A stretch of DNA of 64,000 bases from Rhizophagus clarus (taxonomy: Eukaryota > Glomeromycota > Glomeromycetes > Glomerales > Glomeraceae), in the NCBI GenBank assembly GCA_015698045.1, contig BLAL01000262.1:312501-376500 (forward strand), given 5' to 3'. Shown here in pieces: positions 46,028-58,397 of this stretch (positions are counted from its first letter, which is position 1; each line of letters begins with the position of its first letter). A model generated the notes under the pieces. The model was given only the letters and a program-made list of their open reading frames with translations. It had not been told where the DNA came from and searched no databases. A program made the position numbers and the translations under genes.

Positions 46028-49000
46028 ATGAATAATAATACAAAATCTAAAATCAAGACCTCTGTGGCTGACTTAATAAAGCCCAAAAAAAAGTAGTATT
46101 CTGAAACCTCTGAAACCTTTGTAGCTGACTTGATAAATTCCAAAAAAAAAAAACCTCCGAAACTTCTGTAAATGATCTAGTAAAGCCTCAAAAAAAATAT
46201 TCGTATACTTCTAAAGCTTCTGTAACATCCGTGACTAACCTAATAAAACCCCAAAAAAGGTATTTTTATCTGTGTGATTGTGTTTGTTGTGAAGGTGTAG
46301 AAGTTGATTCTTGCACTCAGGAAAAACATTTAAATGATGAAAATTTGTGGAAATCGGATGCTACAAGAAAAAATTAGGAAAATATCATTATGGCAAGAAA
46401 ACAAAAAAAATCCTCTATTATTCATAATGAAAATCTCACAGAAGTAAACTCAAACATACCAAAAAAATGAAAAAGAAATAACCATCGTACATCAAGTCCA
46501 AATCCTGATTTTTTTCAATCAAATAATAAAAATCCTAAACCAAATAATAATAATAATAATAATGAAAATATACATACATTGTTTTCATCAAACTTTCGTA
46601 TTCCAGCTTTTATGCTTGATAATGGAAATGATAATATAGATTAGGATTATATTTTTCAAGAAGTAGATGAGGATGATGATAATAGTATAGATCAGGAAAA
46701 AGAAAATGAAGAAGATGATGATAATATAGAACAGGAAGAAGAGGAGGAGGAGGATGATGATATAAGAAATTTTTTTGCATACCCCAAAATTGATAACGAT
46801 GATAATGACGAAAAATTCGTTATGGAAAATTTAAATGACTCTATTGAGACCAAAATTATTCTATGGGCATTTAAATTTCAACAAAGATTTAGACTTCCTG
46901 ATATAGCACTTAAAGCATTAATAAAATTCTTGAATATTGTAATTACTCATTTAAACAAATTGCAATTCAAAAATTTTCCTAAATCTTTATATATGGCAAA
47001 AAAAATGTTAAGTATCTTTCAGCCGAAAATGAAGTTAGCCGTATATAATAATTGCCATAAATTGCATAATATTAAAAATATTGCTGAATATAAGAAGGAA
47101 GGAAAAGCTGCCATAATGAATTGCTTAAATGAAGAATTCCCATTTAATCCAGTACCCAGTCGCCGAAACAAATGCAACAACCCACTTTCTGTCCTTAAAA
47201 ATAAAAAAGGTGAATCAATTGCTGTATCTCGTATGTTATATCCAAAACCAAGCATTCATCAGCAATTGAGTATGCTATACCAAAGACCTGGGTTTGAAAA
47301 TATGCTGAAATTATCAGGGGTTCGAAGAGAAGGAGTTAATCTTTACTCAGATATTTATGATGGTAAAGTATGGAAAACCTTTCCGTTTGATGGTAGTACC
47401 TTTTTACATCAGAAACTGCTACAACCCATCTAGGTCTTCTCTTTAATCTTGATTGGTTCCAACCTTTCACCTATACTCAACACAGCACTGGTACTATTTA
47501 TGCATCAGTCTGTAACCTTCCGAAATCTGAAAGAAATAAACCCGAAAATACTATATACTGTATTTGGGTTTTTTACCAGGGCCAAAAGAGGTGGGACTAG
47601 AACATATAAATCATTATTTAGCCCCTATTGTAGATGAACTTCTAGATCTCTGGAAGGGTTAGAGGGTTCCAAAAACCTATCAGTGCCCTGATGGTTTAGA
47701 CATTAAAGTTGCATTAATTGTTGGATCATCAGACATACCAGCCACCTGAAAGCTGTTTGGACACAGATCTGCAGTAATGAAATGCCATAGGTGTGAGAAA
47801 CGTAGTATTTACAGTGAAGAGTATAAGAAAACTCATTATGGAGGAGATCATACCTATGAGATAAGTACAGCAGAATCACATAGAAAACATGCACATGAAT
47901 GGTTGCAATGCAATTCAAAGAGTTCTAGAGAAGACCACTTCAAAGAACATGGTGTACGCTGGTCTGAATTGCTTCATCTTCCATATATGGATCCATATGT
48001 TTTGCTGCAGTAGATCCAATGCATTGCCTCTTCCTTGGTGTAGCAAAATGGATATTTAAATCTATTTTTGTGAACCAGAAAAAATTAAGCATTGAACAAC
48101 TTCGGATGGCACAAAGTAGAATGGATCATGTTGAATTACCTTCTGATATTGGTCGCATTCCTCCAAAAATTGCAATTGGAAGTGAAGGTTTTTCCAATTT
48201 AACTGCTGATCAATGGAAGACGTTCATTATGATCTATTCAACAAATATTCTATGGGATATGCTGGATAATAATGATAGAAAGATTTTAGGTCATTTTATT
48301 CGGGCTTGTAATCTTTTGGTAACAAGAATTATTACCGAAGATGATTTGAAAGAAGCACAAGAAAGATTAAAAGACATGGCTCACCTCATAGAAAATACAT
48401 ATGGGCCAGAATTTATAACAAGTAACATACATCTTTCGCTTTATATTGCTGATTGCTGTCGTGATTATGGACCTATATATAGTTTTTGGCTTTTTCCATT
48501 TGAGAGACTTAACGGATATATAGGTAATGTACTTAATTGTTTTTGTGTCTTCAAGTTTTTTTTTTTTTAAAAAAAAGAAAAAAACTTCCATTATCAATAG
48601 GATCATATCCCAACAGTAACTGGCAAATAAAGCCTGAATTAATGAAAATTGTCCTTAAAAATACCTTGGTTGATTATTATTTAACGCGTAAATGGATGGC
48701 CGGGGTTTTAGGCGAATCTCTTTGCTTTCTTGTACCAAAAAAAGATGTAGGTAGTTTGGCGGTTACAACAGAAAGAGAAGAGCTGAACCATTTCTTATCC
48801 ATAAAACATAATATGTTTACGCTTTCCAAAATTTATGGTACCGAAGCAATACCAGGACAATTCCTTAAACCATCATATTTAAGGGTTATTATGCCATTGG
48901 AATTGCGAGAGTTTCTGTGTGAATGGTATCAAATATTGTATGAGAAAGAAAAGGATGAGATATTAGGATTCATGGATCTATAAATCAATCAATATGCAAG

Positions 49001-49418
49001 ATTACAAATTGGCGCCGAAATTTTTGGATCCATGATTTCGGCTCGTCATGAAAAAAATTCAACCATTCTTGCAAAATAGAAAGCATTTAATGATGAATCA
49101 ACTGACATATATCCAGGAGAGGTTCAATATTACTTAGAACATACACTTAAATTACCCGAAGGGCCAAAAACTCATCTCCTGGCATATGTCAAGTGGTATA
49201 AAAATGCACCTTCCTCTGACATTCGGTTTAAGCATAGATTCATGGAGCCAGAAATATCAAACACGGAGCTATGGAAAGCTGAACACTGCGAGGAAGGTTG
49301 TGATTCACTAATAGCGGTCCATAGAATATTATGTCGCGCTACAAAATTCAAACACGTAAATGTAGGAAAAGGAAAATATTTGTCGATAATACCTTTGAAT
49401 AGAAAATTTAATGTATAG
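46028..49418 (+). pseudogene. CACTA (Tnp2-type) transposase, decayed
   Basis: Coding blocks in changing frames follow the order of En/Spm-like Tnp2 proteins. Near 46275 is a Cys cluster (YLCDCVCCEGVEVDSC). Then come Asn- and Asp/Glu-rich linkers, the block 46822-47433 (FKFQQRFRLPDIALKALIKF at its start), and a Cys/His stretch near 47780 (MKCHRCEKRS). VDPMHCLFLGVAKWIF at about 48010 is the typical MHNLFLG-like motif, and FERLNGYIG lies near 48510; a tail extends to about 49418. Several stops and frameshifts (for example before 47433, around 48012, at the T/A run near 48560, and after 48980) make it inactive. Moderately old. Confidence 0.75.
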
Positions 49419-49459
49419 TATGTTACACTAACATCCTGTTTTCTAAGTTCCATGAAATT

Positions 49460-49765
49460 CTATGATGTAATATTTAATGATCTACAATATACAAATATCA
49501 TATCACAATTTAATAATTACGGATCCACAATACACTTGAGCGAACAAGTTAAACTCAAGTTGAACTCAAGTTCAACTCGAGTTCAAAGCGAACAATTTAA
49601 ATTCAAAATAAAATATCCAAGATTAACAAAAAAGTCGGTAATGTTATAATAAAATTGTTAGTGAATTTTATGTTAATCATCTTTAATTAGATATAAAAAT
49701 TCTGATAAATTTAATAAAATCAATGATTTTGTAATAATTTTATCAACTCAAGTTGAGCACGAATT
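49460..49765 (-). repeat. Terminal segment of the CACTA-type element, empty-site copy
   Basis: The reverse complement matches 36776-36907 joined to 41649-41790. It holds the subterminal repeats CTTGAGCGAACAAG and GAACTCGAGTTCAAAG. The outer end reads GAATTCGTGCTCAAC where copy A has CACTATTCGTGCTCAAT, so this terminus is mutated or truncated. Confidence 0.75.
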
Positions 49766-50112
49766 CATTACGAATTTATACATAAGTTAAAGAAACATGA
49801 TTTTTTGCATTACATGACACTAATCACACTATGCATGGAGTACAATCAACAATACGGTTGATCCTACCCTACATATGTATTTCAATTATTGAAAAATTAT
49901 ACAAACATAATTATGGGGAGTACAAATTAAACAGTGAAGAAATATGTTTTATTATAAGATAGTAGTGAAATAATAAGATCATTACATCATTCTCCTCTGA
50001 TAAAGAACATAAAAATTTAATTAATAACACAAACCGTCTAAAATAAATTATTGATACAGTATAAAAACTTTTATTCCACTTGAATACTTATAAACGGTAA
50101 TGAACTAACGAT

Positions 50113-50450
50113 CTACAAGTTGATGTTGGAATCGTTATCTAAAAAAAGGAAAAAAAAAGTATTTTCCAGTATTAGTGAAAAGCATTACCCATTTTCTGGA
50201 ACCGTTTACTTAAATAGAATGGGGATACAACACAAAAAGCTAATGCAAGATTGATAACCATTGGATGCACAAGACCGCTAAACAAAAATGTAATCATGGC
50301 CGAGCGTAAACCCAAGGAATACTTGCCATTATCATTTACTTCACACTCAGGTACTTCTTTACGCTCAGATTCAATGCGCGCTTTATAGCGTGCTTGTCGA
50401 TTTGCATTTACGGCGTTTATGCGTTTAGCAAATTTTCTTGTCCCTCGCAC
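50113..50450 (-). CDS. Small hypothetical membrane protein, 3' part
   Basis: Exon 50450-50189 joins through a GTAATG donor and a TTTTTAG acceptor to the last exon 50138-50113 (stop TAG). The protein has a basic N-terminal part (RKFAKRINAVNANRQARYKA), an acidic middle (ESERKEVPECEVNDNGK), then one or two hydrophobic segments (SAMITFLFSGLVHPMVINLA, then LAFCVVSPFYLSKRF), ending KMDNDSNINL. No ATG is seen in frame; an upstream exon is likely but not located. No family is recognised. It sits just outside the CACTA-type terminus and may be a host gene. Confidence 0.45.
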
Positions 50451-52560
50451 ATATTATTTGTATCGACTTTCAAAACTTCTTTTTCCTATCTTGTGACTGA
50501 TGACCCATACTGAGCGAAAAATAGAAGGAACGCAAAAGTTAGATGGTAGACCAAATAGTTTGTATATAATGTCAACTTTACCTATTAGAAAGGAAAGAGA
50601 TTTTTGAGAAAACGTGTGAAATCAATAAACATGAAAATGAAAATTGGCGTTATGTCACAAAATTTTTATCAGTACTAATTTTAGAAACATATGATGAATA
50701 GATTAATTGGAAAAATTGTGGTTAATATTCATTCTTAATGAGGTCCTACACATATGGGCAGGTTCGTATGATTCGTCCGGCAATACTTACAAAAAAAAGA
50801 AAGTAAATTCCAGTTCAAAACTGAAAAGAAAATAAAAAAAAAATAATTTCGGCTTAAACCAGAAAAGGAATAAAAAAATCGGGTTAAAACTGAAAAAGAA
50901 TTTTTTTTTTATGATAGACAATCGATAAAAAAATTTTATAATGATTGGATCTGATCAATCCAATCAAGTTGAGATGGAGAAGAAGGAAGATATAAAAGGA
51001 AAAAAAATGAAACGTAAGCAAATGTTCATTAATTAAGAAAAAATTAAAAGATTCGTACAAATATCAGTGCCCGATATATATAATAATTTTTGAATTTTCG
51101 TACAAATATCAGGCGCCTGATATAACATATCAGGGACTAAATTTTAGGCACATTTTTAAGATGTGACAAATCGGGTACCCGATATGTAAAAAAGCCCGAT
51201 ATATACCTGATTAATCACTGATATGTAGGTACCCGATATGTACCCAATAGCATCAATTTTGACTAGTGTTATTCCTTTCCCATGACTTTTTGTACAAGAA
51301 TTTTACAAATTATATACCTCTAATAAGATTACTTAATGCAAAAGTAGCATCATTCACACATCTTAATGCCTGTTGTCTGAACTCTTTAAGACATTTAATA
51401 ATCTTAAAGAAAGATTGGTTGGCATTTTAGCAAAAGTTTTAGCTATAATAATAAATAAATCAAGGAAAAATTTTAAAATTTAATCAGTATACCTGATGTA
51501 TTTTTTTAGTTTATTCACTTATAACAGATAAGAAGTTTTTTTCATTTGATTTATTAAAAGTAATTATTTGTATATTACAAATAACAAATAAACCAAAGTT
51601 CCAGTTTACAGTAGGTGTGATAATCTTTGCTGAAGCCTCAGATTTAGTGACTTTAACGCTTCTGGCATGTGACTATCATGTGACTATATGATCAATTTCT
51701 AGTAGCATTTTTTTTTATTTTGACTGTCCAGTTTCTATCTTACTACTTTATGTTGTCTATATGAAGATAATATGAAACTTTGTTTTTTAATTTTGAAAAA
51801 TATAATTATTTTTTTTTAAAAAAATTATGGAATTATAGATTCTATCTTTTCACTTCATACCTTTTATATAGTGGCAACAAAAAATGTATTTTATTAATTT
51901 TAAAGTACAATTTTATTTTAAATCCATTAATGAATATTTGAAAATAAACTACGTAAATTTACCTAATATTCATAAAGTATAAGTTTTTTTAAATGCATTG
52001 TAAAATTTTTATTATTAAAGTATATAATATTATTAAAATGTATAGTACGAATCATTGTAATTTATTATTAAAGATATTATATATATATACAACTAGAGCC
52101 ATAGTGGTAGGCTGGCTCTGGCTGGCCTCTTTTTAGAAGTATCATATATAAATATATACTTATTCACATAACGATAAATGTTATTTATTTATTAATGTAG
52201 TAAAATATTATGAACTTATCCTACAGTTTGTTATGTATAAAGGTTTTTAGAATTATCTATATATTTATGAAATAGGAAGTGGTTGTGATGCTATTTGTTT
52301 TAGTCATGAATATTCTTTGATTACATTTGGATCTACTTTAAATGAATCTCTATCTAAATTTATTATTTGAATATTTTCCCATTTGGGACATCTCCTTTTT
52401 GCAACATGCCATTATTGATACTTTCATTAGATACAGAAAGTATATAAATGATAGTTGTAATATTTGCGATCATATTTGTTATTAAATTGAATTGTAAATA
52501 ATTAATAGAAGAGCAAACATACTGCTTTTATATAATTGATTTTTGGCAGAAGGTTTTTTT
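50451..52560. other. Intergenic with one dispersed repeat
   Basis: Apart from the repeat at 51050-51270, only AT-rich sequence is visible. A CTTAAACCAGAAAAGGAA-like motif recurs three times near 50800-50900. Confidence 0.5.
51050..51270 (-). repeat. ATATCGGGTACC-type repeat element, copy 2
   Basis: It contains ATATCAGGCGCCTGATAT and TCGGGTACCCGATATG palindromes and ends with ATAGCATCAATTTTGACTAG (51249-51268), the inverted counterpart of the left end at 35202. No element partner at its other end was recognised. Confidence 0.65.
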
Positions 52561-52565
52561 GTCAG

Positions 52566-52680
52566 ACAATCTATTAACTGAACAATCGAGCTGAACGAAA
52601 AATGGAAAGTTCTGAGGGTTGCACAATCTATTAACTGAACAATTGAGCTGAATGAAAAATGGAAAGTTCCGAAGGTAATA
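52566..52680. repeat. 57-bp tandem duplication
   Basis: CAATCTATTAACTGAACAAT through TGGAAAGTTC is present twice, about 57 bases apart, with a few substitutions. Confidence 0.8.
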
Positions 52681-53129
52681 CAATCTGATTAGTCATTATA
52701 AGATTGGCGCATAAAATGAAGTTTATAGATTATACTAAATAGAGTAATTAAAAATTTAAAATAATTATTAATTTTTTTAAAAAAAAATGCTTTTTTATAA
52801 TAATAATAATTAAAAAAAATATGTTTATAAATCGTAGAAAAATGTAATTTAAATTAGGATTTATGATTAATTCATCAGTTTTCAATTATTTTACATATCT
52901 GTTACATACTTATATTTCATGAATAAAATTTTTTAATTAAAATTGCTTTATTAATCATTTTTTTTTTACTGATTAATAAAAGAAAAATATATATTTCTAT
53001 TAATAAAAAGTTTTTTACTAATTATTATTTACTTATTTATTTCTTTATGATATACAATAGAATATACTTTACAGAAACCTTGAAAATATGAGCGATGTTG
53101 AATTGATACGGGTACGATATAAATTTCAT

Positions 53130-53480
53130 GTCATAATAGTATCAATTTCTGTGATGATATTGTTATAATGTTGATTTGATATCATTACTTCATCACCATA
53201 ATTTATCGCGAAAATATCGTGATGATATCTATTCAAAAGAATATCAAATCAGCACAGCCTTGATATCATTACGATGTTGATAATTTCAAAAAAAAGAATG
53301 ATATATTTGCGATATTGATTTGATATCGTCACTTCATCCCACAATTTATCGCTGAGATATCGTAACAACATTTATTTAAAAAAATATCTGATCGGTATAG
53401 TCTTGATATCGTTACGATATTAGTAATTTCAGGGATAAAAAAAGACGTATTTACGATATTGATTTGATATCATCACTTCA
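53130..53480. repeat. 144-bp tandem repeat, about 2.5 copies
   Basis: GATTTGATATCNTNACTTCATC occurs at 53172, 53316 and 53460, exactly 144 bases apart. Between the copies lie ATATCGTNANNATAT and CTTGATATCNTTACGAT. GATATC-centred palindromes are frequent. Confidence 0.8.
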
Positions 53481-53658
53481 TTGCCGCAACTTATTTGTGG
53501 TATCGCAACTCATCTGCAATACCGCAAATATTAAACTTTTTTTTTTACAACTTTTATATGTATAACGTGCTGCCATATTATTAAAATAAAATTCTGATAT
53601 TTTTATACGATTAAGCAAGATTACATAAAAATATACTATAGGACTTTGACTACTTCTG

Positions 53659-53779
53659 TATGTCACCGCCACAGAGGTTGTTGAGATTGCGGTTGCAAAG
53701 GCTTCCAAATTTTAATAAAAGAATTCTTTTTACGAATTTTTTGTTCTTGTATAGGTTTATTACGATATTGAGAAGACAT
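53659..53779 (-). pseudogene. Fragment of a hypothetical MSSQ-family gene, N-terminal exon
   Basis: It reads MSSQYRNKPIQEQKIRKKN, then SFIKIWKPLQPQSQQPLW before a stop. It is clearly similar to the start of the decayed gene at 55206-56662 (MSSQDLDKEQGIHKK, SLIKHWQPSQ). No further exons were found next to it, so it is an isolated copy. Confidence 0.55.
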
Positions 53780-55205
53780 TTTTAAAACTTGTTTGATGAT
53801 GATTCTACAGGTTAAAATGTGAGTCAAAAATTTTTTTTTCTTTTCATTTTTTTTTATTATTATAAATCAATTCTTTCATTCCTTATTTTTGCATTGATCT
53901 TACCACATCATGATCGAGTATGATTAATATGGTGGTCAATTTCGAAAGAAAAAATATATTTTTTTTGATATACTTTGATGTATTTTCCATATGATTTATA
54001 TATTGAGAATTTGGTAAGAGAAGAGTTTTTTTAATTACTACTTTAACGAAATGTACTAACACTTGTTTTTTTTTTTTAGACAGGTTCAAAGCATGGGATT
54101 TCAACTGGAGTTCAGGGGTGTAGATTTCGGTGGGTATTTTATAACATTTTTTTTTTAAATCTTTTTTTTTTAATGTACTATTACTAACAGTTCGTTTCTT
54201 TGGAATTTTTCTATTTTGTAAATTATACTAGTAGTTTATGTATTATTATTTAGCCGTATAATAAAATAATTTATTGGCATTTTAAAATATATTAATCATG
54301 TTCTGTCAATCTTTACAAAATTGTGAAAATTATCATAAAATGGTTTTAAATACATTGTCAGGATGACATATTTTATGATGTTCTGGTAAGCATCAGAAAT
54401 GGGTTCTAATGTGATTTTCAAAATGATTTTTTATTATGTAAAATGTCTTTACAACCATATTAAAATTCAAATTTTAAGTATATTTATGATATCATAAAAG
54501 TATCATACGATATCTTGAAAAAATTGCCTTGTCCAGTAAAAGTAGTCTTATTTTATTTACAAATGTATATTTTAATATACAGTATTTGAAATGTATTAGA
54601 GATATTATTCTATTCAATACATTTACTAAATTTTATCGACATGGTTAATAAATTTTTAAAATCGAAACGATTTTAATAATAATTCGTGATGATTTATCGG
54701 TAAATTGATCCACGATCGGTAGACGATTATTTGCATGATATGTTTACTATTCAGACACAATTCAATACATTTCAGCAAAGAATAAATTATATATATATTA
54801 AGCAAAATTATTGATATGAACTTTATTTATGATTAAAAGTGTTAATAATAAAAGTATTAATAATGTAAATGTTAAGTATAATTACTAAATTATAGCTCTT
54901 CTATGCTAAATATTTACTATAAACTATTGATCGAATAAAAAAATCAAAGCGCTATAACATTATAAGACCATCAAGTTTCCACGAATATTTATTTTCTATC
55001 TCTTTTGTTCTTAGAGTATTAAAAATCTTCCAGAGCCTTAAAGTATTATCGTCACCACCAGCTCTAGCTACAATGTCTTTTCTATTTGGAGAAATATAAA
55101 AATAAAGGACGTGATAAAAATGTAAAATGATATATAATAAAAATATATTATATAAAATTTATAATAACGCTTCTCACTAGCCTCCTTAATTTGCAATCTT
55201 CTTAG
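53780..55205. other. Intergenic, nothing recognised
   Basis: AT-rich DNA with poly-T and poly-A runs. The short frame 53883-54104 is not supported. Confidence 0.5.
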
Positions 55206-56662
55206 TTACTTTTTTTTTATGCTTTCTTTGCTCTCTTCATCATTATCATCCTTTTCGTTATCATCTTCAGGAAATGACCTTGCAGCACTTATGTAATAAT
55301 GAGACAGCTCCATTGATCTTGTAACATCTATTTTATCAGTACAAGCAAAGTCCAAATTTATTGTGTATAAATCTGTATTTGCCATAAAAAAGTTGCGACG
55401 AGCTGTCTTGTCATCATCCACCTCCTCACTTAAACATCTAATCCCATAAATAATAACATTTTGGGGCGCTCTTTCCATTTCTTCTGATAGTTCATTTGAA
55501 ATACATGTCAACTACTGACGAAATATAGTTGAAACTGAAACTTTAGATTTTAACTGGGAAATATTATCATTAGTGCAACTATTCTGATATGCGAAACCTA
55601 TATTCGACCATAATTTACTCTTCCATTCATCAAAAACTTTTCAAAAACGTTTGCCCATAAAACTAATTTTTTGTTTGTTTTGTTTCTTCTTAGCAAAATG
55701 CGGAAATAATTTACTAATTATATCTTCTATCATTAAATTTCTAGAAGAATGATCAAGGTGTCGAGTACGAAGGAATAGTGCTCTTAATTCAACGTAAATG
55801 ATATCTAAGATTCATTTTGGGAGAGAACTATAATTATTTTCTAATATTTCACTCATCTGTTTTTGACTATATTTGCGACTGGTTTTAGGTTCTGTATATT
55901 TATCTGGAACATTCGTGTTGGGTCTTGGAGAAGGGACTTCTGGGGTAGTGACGTTCTTTAGTAAAATATTGAGACAGCAACTCCAAATTGTTATTTATGA
56001 GTTGTCATTCAAAATTATCCCTATAATAAAAATAAATGGGCTCAGAACATATGAATTATAAATATTACAGATTTACTATATATATTTACATTGGAGTATG
56101 GCTCTTCAAAGGCGGAGAACGCAGCGGGGAATGTGGTGATGTCACCGGAGAGGATTCCAGTGATGTTATTGTTAATATGGGACTTTGACTTTTCCTGTAT
56201 TTCTCGGTCATAAAATTGCCATAATCAGGTAAAATTAGGCCAAATTCATCTGCTATTTTCTTCTTAGTTTTATAGGAATCTGGAGATATATTTATTATTT
56301 CCTCAATTCTCAAGAACTCCTCTTTTAGCATTTAGTCTACAATTATTAAATATCAAGGTAAGTGAACTATTCATATCACAAAAAGAAAGAATAATGAATT
56401 TCAATTATAGGTCACCTATTTTTTCTTCATCATCAATTTGTTGAGGAGGTGGTAATTGAGGTAAGTATTGTTAAGGTTGTTGAGAAGGTGATTGCGACCA
56501 TTGGTATTCATGATGTGGCCATTGACGTTGCTGATTTTGTTGAGGTTGTTGCGGCCATTGAGACTGAAGTTGTTGATATTGCAGTTGCGATGGCTGCCAA
56601 TGTTTAATAAGAGAACCTTTTTTATGAATTCCTTGTTCTTTATCAAGATCTTGAGAAGACAT
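55206..56662 (-). pseudogene. Decayed hypothetical gene (MSSQ family)
   Basis: Blocks on the minus strand: MSSQDLDKEQGIHKKGSLIK with a Gln/Pro/Trp-rich stretch (56662-56471); IINISPDSYKTKKKIADEFG followed by Ser/Pro repeats (56331-56086); and TTPEVPSPRPNTNVPDKY into SRKYSQKQMSEILENNYSS. Last comes a helical region with ELRALFLRTRHLDHSSRN, LWSNIGFAYQ and MERAPQNVIIYGIRCLSEEV, ending in an acidic/Lys tail at 55206. At least three in-frame stops (after YSSLPK, after MGKRF, before LTCISNELSE) break it. Similar full-length proteins of unknown role are common in AMF; function is not inferred. Confidence 0.55.
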
Positions 56663-56799
56663 TTTAATGATATCTCAATATAAAAAAAAAAAAGAAATAA
56701 TTGAATAAAAAAAAAAAAAAATTTTTTTATCACCTTTTTTTTGCGTTGATCTTACCACATCATGATCGAAAAAAATTAATCTTTTTCACAGGTCGAAAT

Positions 56800-57130
56800 A
56801 TAATAAATTGGCCATCAGTCAGTCATATGACTGATTGGTGACTAATTGGTAACCGATTGGTTGCTGATTCTTTCAATCTATTACTTATCAGTCATCAATC
56901 AGGCACTAATTTCAATTGGTTACCAATCAGTCACATAACCAATTGGTGACCAATTGATAGCAGATTAGTATCAATTATCAATCAGCTATATCGGATTGAT
57001 GACCGATTGGTGTCAGATGAGATTTAGTAAGCAATCGGTCAGCAATCAGTCAGCAATCGGTTAGTAATCAGTTATATTGCTGATTTATGACTGATTGATG
57101 ATCATTTCAATCTGGAACTCCAGAATCTGT
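56800..57130. repeat. ATTGGTNACCGATTGGT-rich degenerate repeat
   Basis: Some twenty variants of GATTGGTGAC, CCGATTGG and CAATCAGTCA occur on both strands, so the block is partly self-complementary. A related AAACTGCCAAAACT/TTTCGGCA block follows at 57185-57360. Confidence 0.65.
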
Positions 57131-57379
57131 AATTGCAATCTTAAAAAAATTATTTCAGCTTCAGTTCCTTATTGATTGTAAGGTTGCTTGCCAAAACTAG
57201 GAGGTTTCGGCAAGATGGTGTATGCGAAACTGCCAAAACTGCTAAAACCTGTGAAACTGTTTTGACGTTTCGGCATAGTATATCATATGATATACATATA
57301 GTTTTGGCATTCACTATAATCTGTGGTTTGCAGATTTTATTCTGATCAGTTTCGGTACATCATATGACTAACCGATCAT

Positions 57380-57947
57380 TAAGGATGGTGCCGCAAATAA
57401 GCAATTGTCCGCAATTCCGCAAAGTACCACAGAATAATTGCGAAATTGTGGCACATTTGCAGAATTGCGAATTATTTGCAATTTTGCAATATTTTTTATT
57501 AAAGCAATCCAAAAAAACGTTGTGAAACATTTTTTTTTAATTAAAATATATCTTGAAAAAACATTTTGCAACGTTTTTTCTTTAAATTAATTAAAAAACG
57601 TTGCAAAACATTTTTTTAATTAAAATACATTGAAAAAACGTTGCGAAATATTTTTTTTAATTAAAAATACTTTAAAAAAACATTTCGCAACGTTTTTTCT
57701 TTAAATTAATTAAAAAAATATTGCGAAACATTTTTTTTTAATTAAAAATACTTTGAAAAAACGTTTCGCAATATTTTTTCGTTAAATTAATTAAAAAAAT
57801 GTTGCGTAAACGTTTTTTTATTAAATCAGTTTGGTAAACTGCTAAAACCGATTAGGTAAATTGCGGAATTGCGGGTCACTAGCCGTAATTCAACTCCAAA
57901 ATCCACAATATTGCGGATTTGATCAATCAATTGCGGCACCATCCTTA
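57380..57947. mobile_element. hAT-like MITE copy 2, 568 bp, 8-bp TSD
   Basis: It has the same ends as the element at 43731 (TAAGGATGGTGCCGCAA and its reverse complement), flanked by CCGATCAT (57372-57379 and 57948-57955). The interior again alternates ACGTTGCGAAA cores with TTAATTAA, with fewer units and more changes than copy 1, so it looks older or independently shrunk. Confidence 0.9.
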
Positions 57948-58397
57948 CCGATCATACTAATTTACTAATCTGATAATCTTTTTTTTATTAAAAAAAAAGG
58001 TTAAAAAAAAAATGTTTTTATTGTTTATAGTTGGAAAAAATAAACCCGCCCTAAACATGAAAGGTTGGGTTTTTAATTTATTTATTTTTTTTGTAGGAAT
58101 GTCACTAACATTCCTTTTCTCTTTTTTTACTTTAGAGCACCTTCCGGACCTGGAATTCAGTAAAACGGTAGGTTGAAAAGGGGGAAGTGTTGTTTAACTT
58201 GTTTAATTTTAATTGTAGGAACGTACCTAACGGTCCTTTTTCTTTACTTTAAGGTCATTCTTTCAGGATATGAATTCTGTTGAAATGAAATAAAAACAGC
58301 CTCCTGGACGAACCTGGACTTAAAATGTAAGGAATGGGGGAAGGGGAGTTTTTTTAAATATTAAAGAAACGTACTGACGTTTCTCTATTTGTATTAG

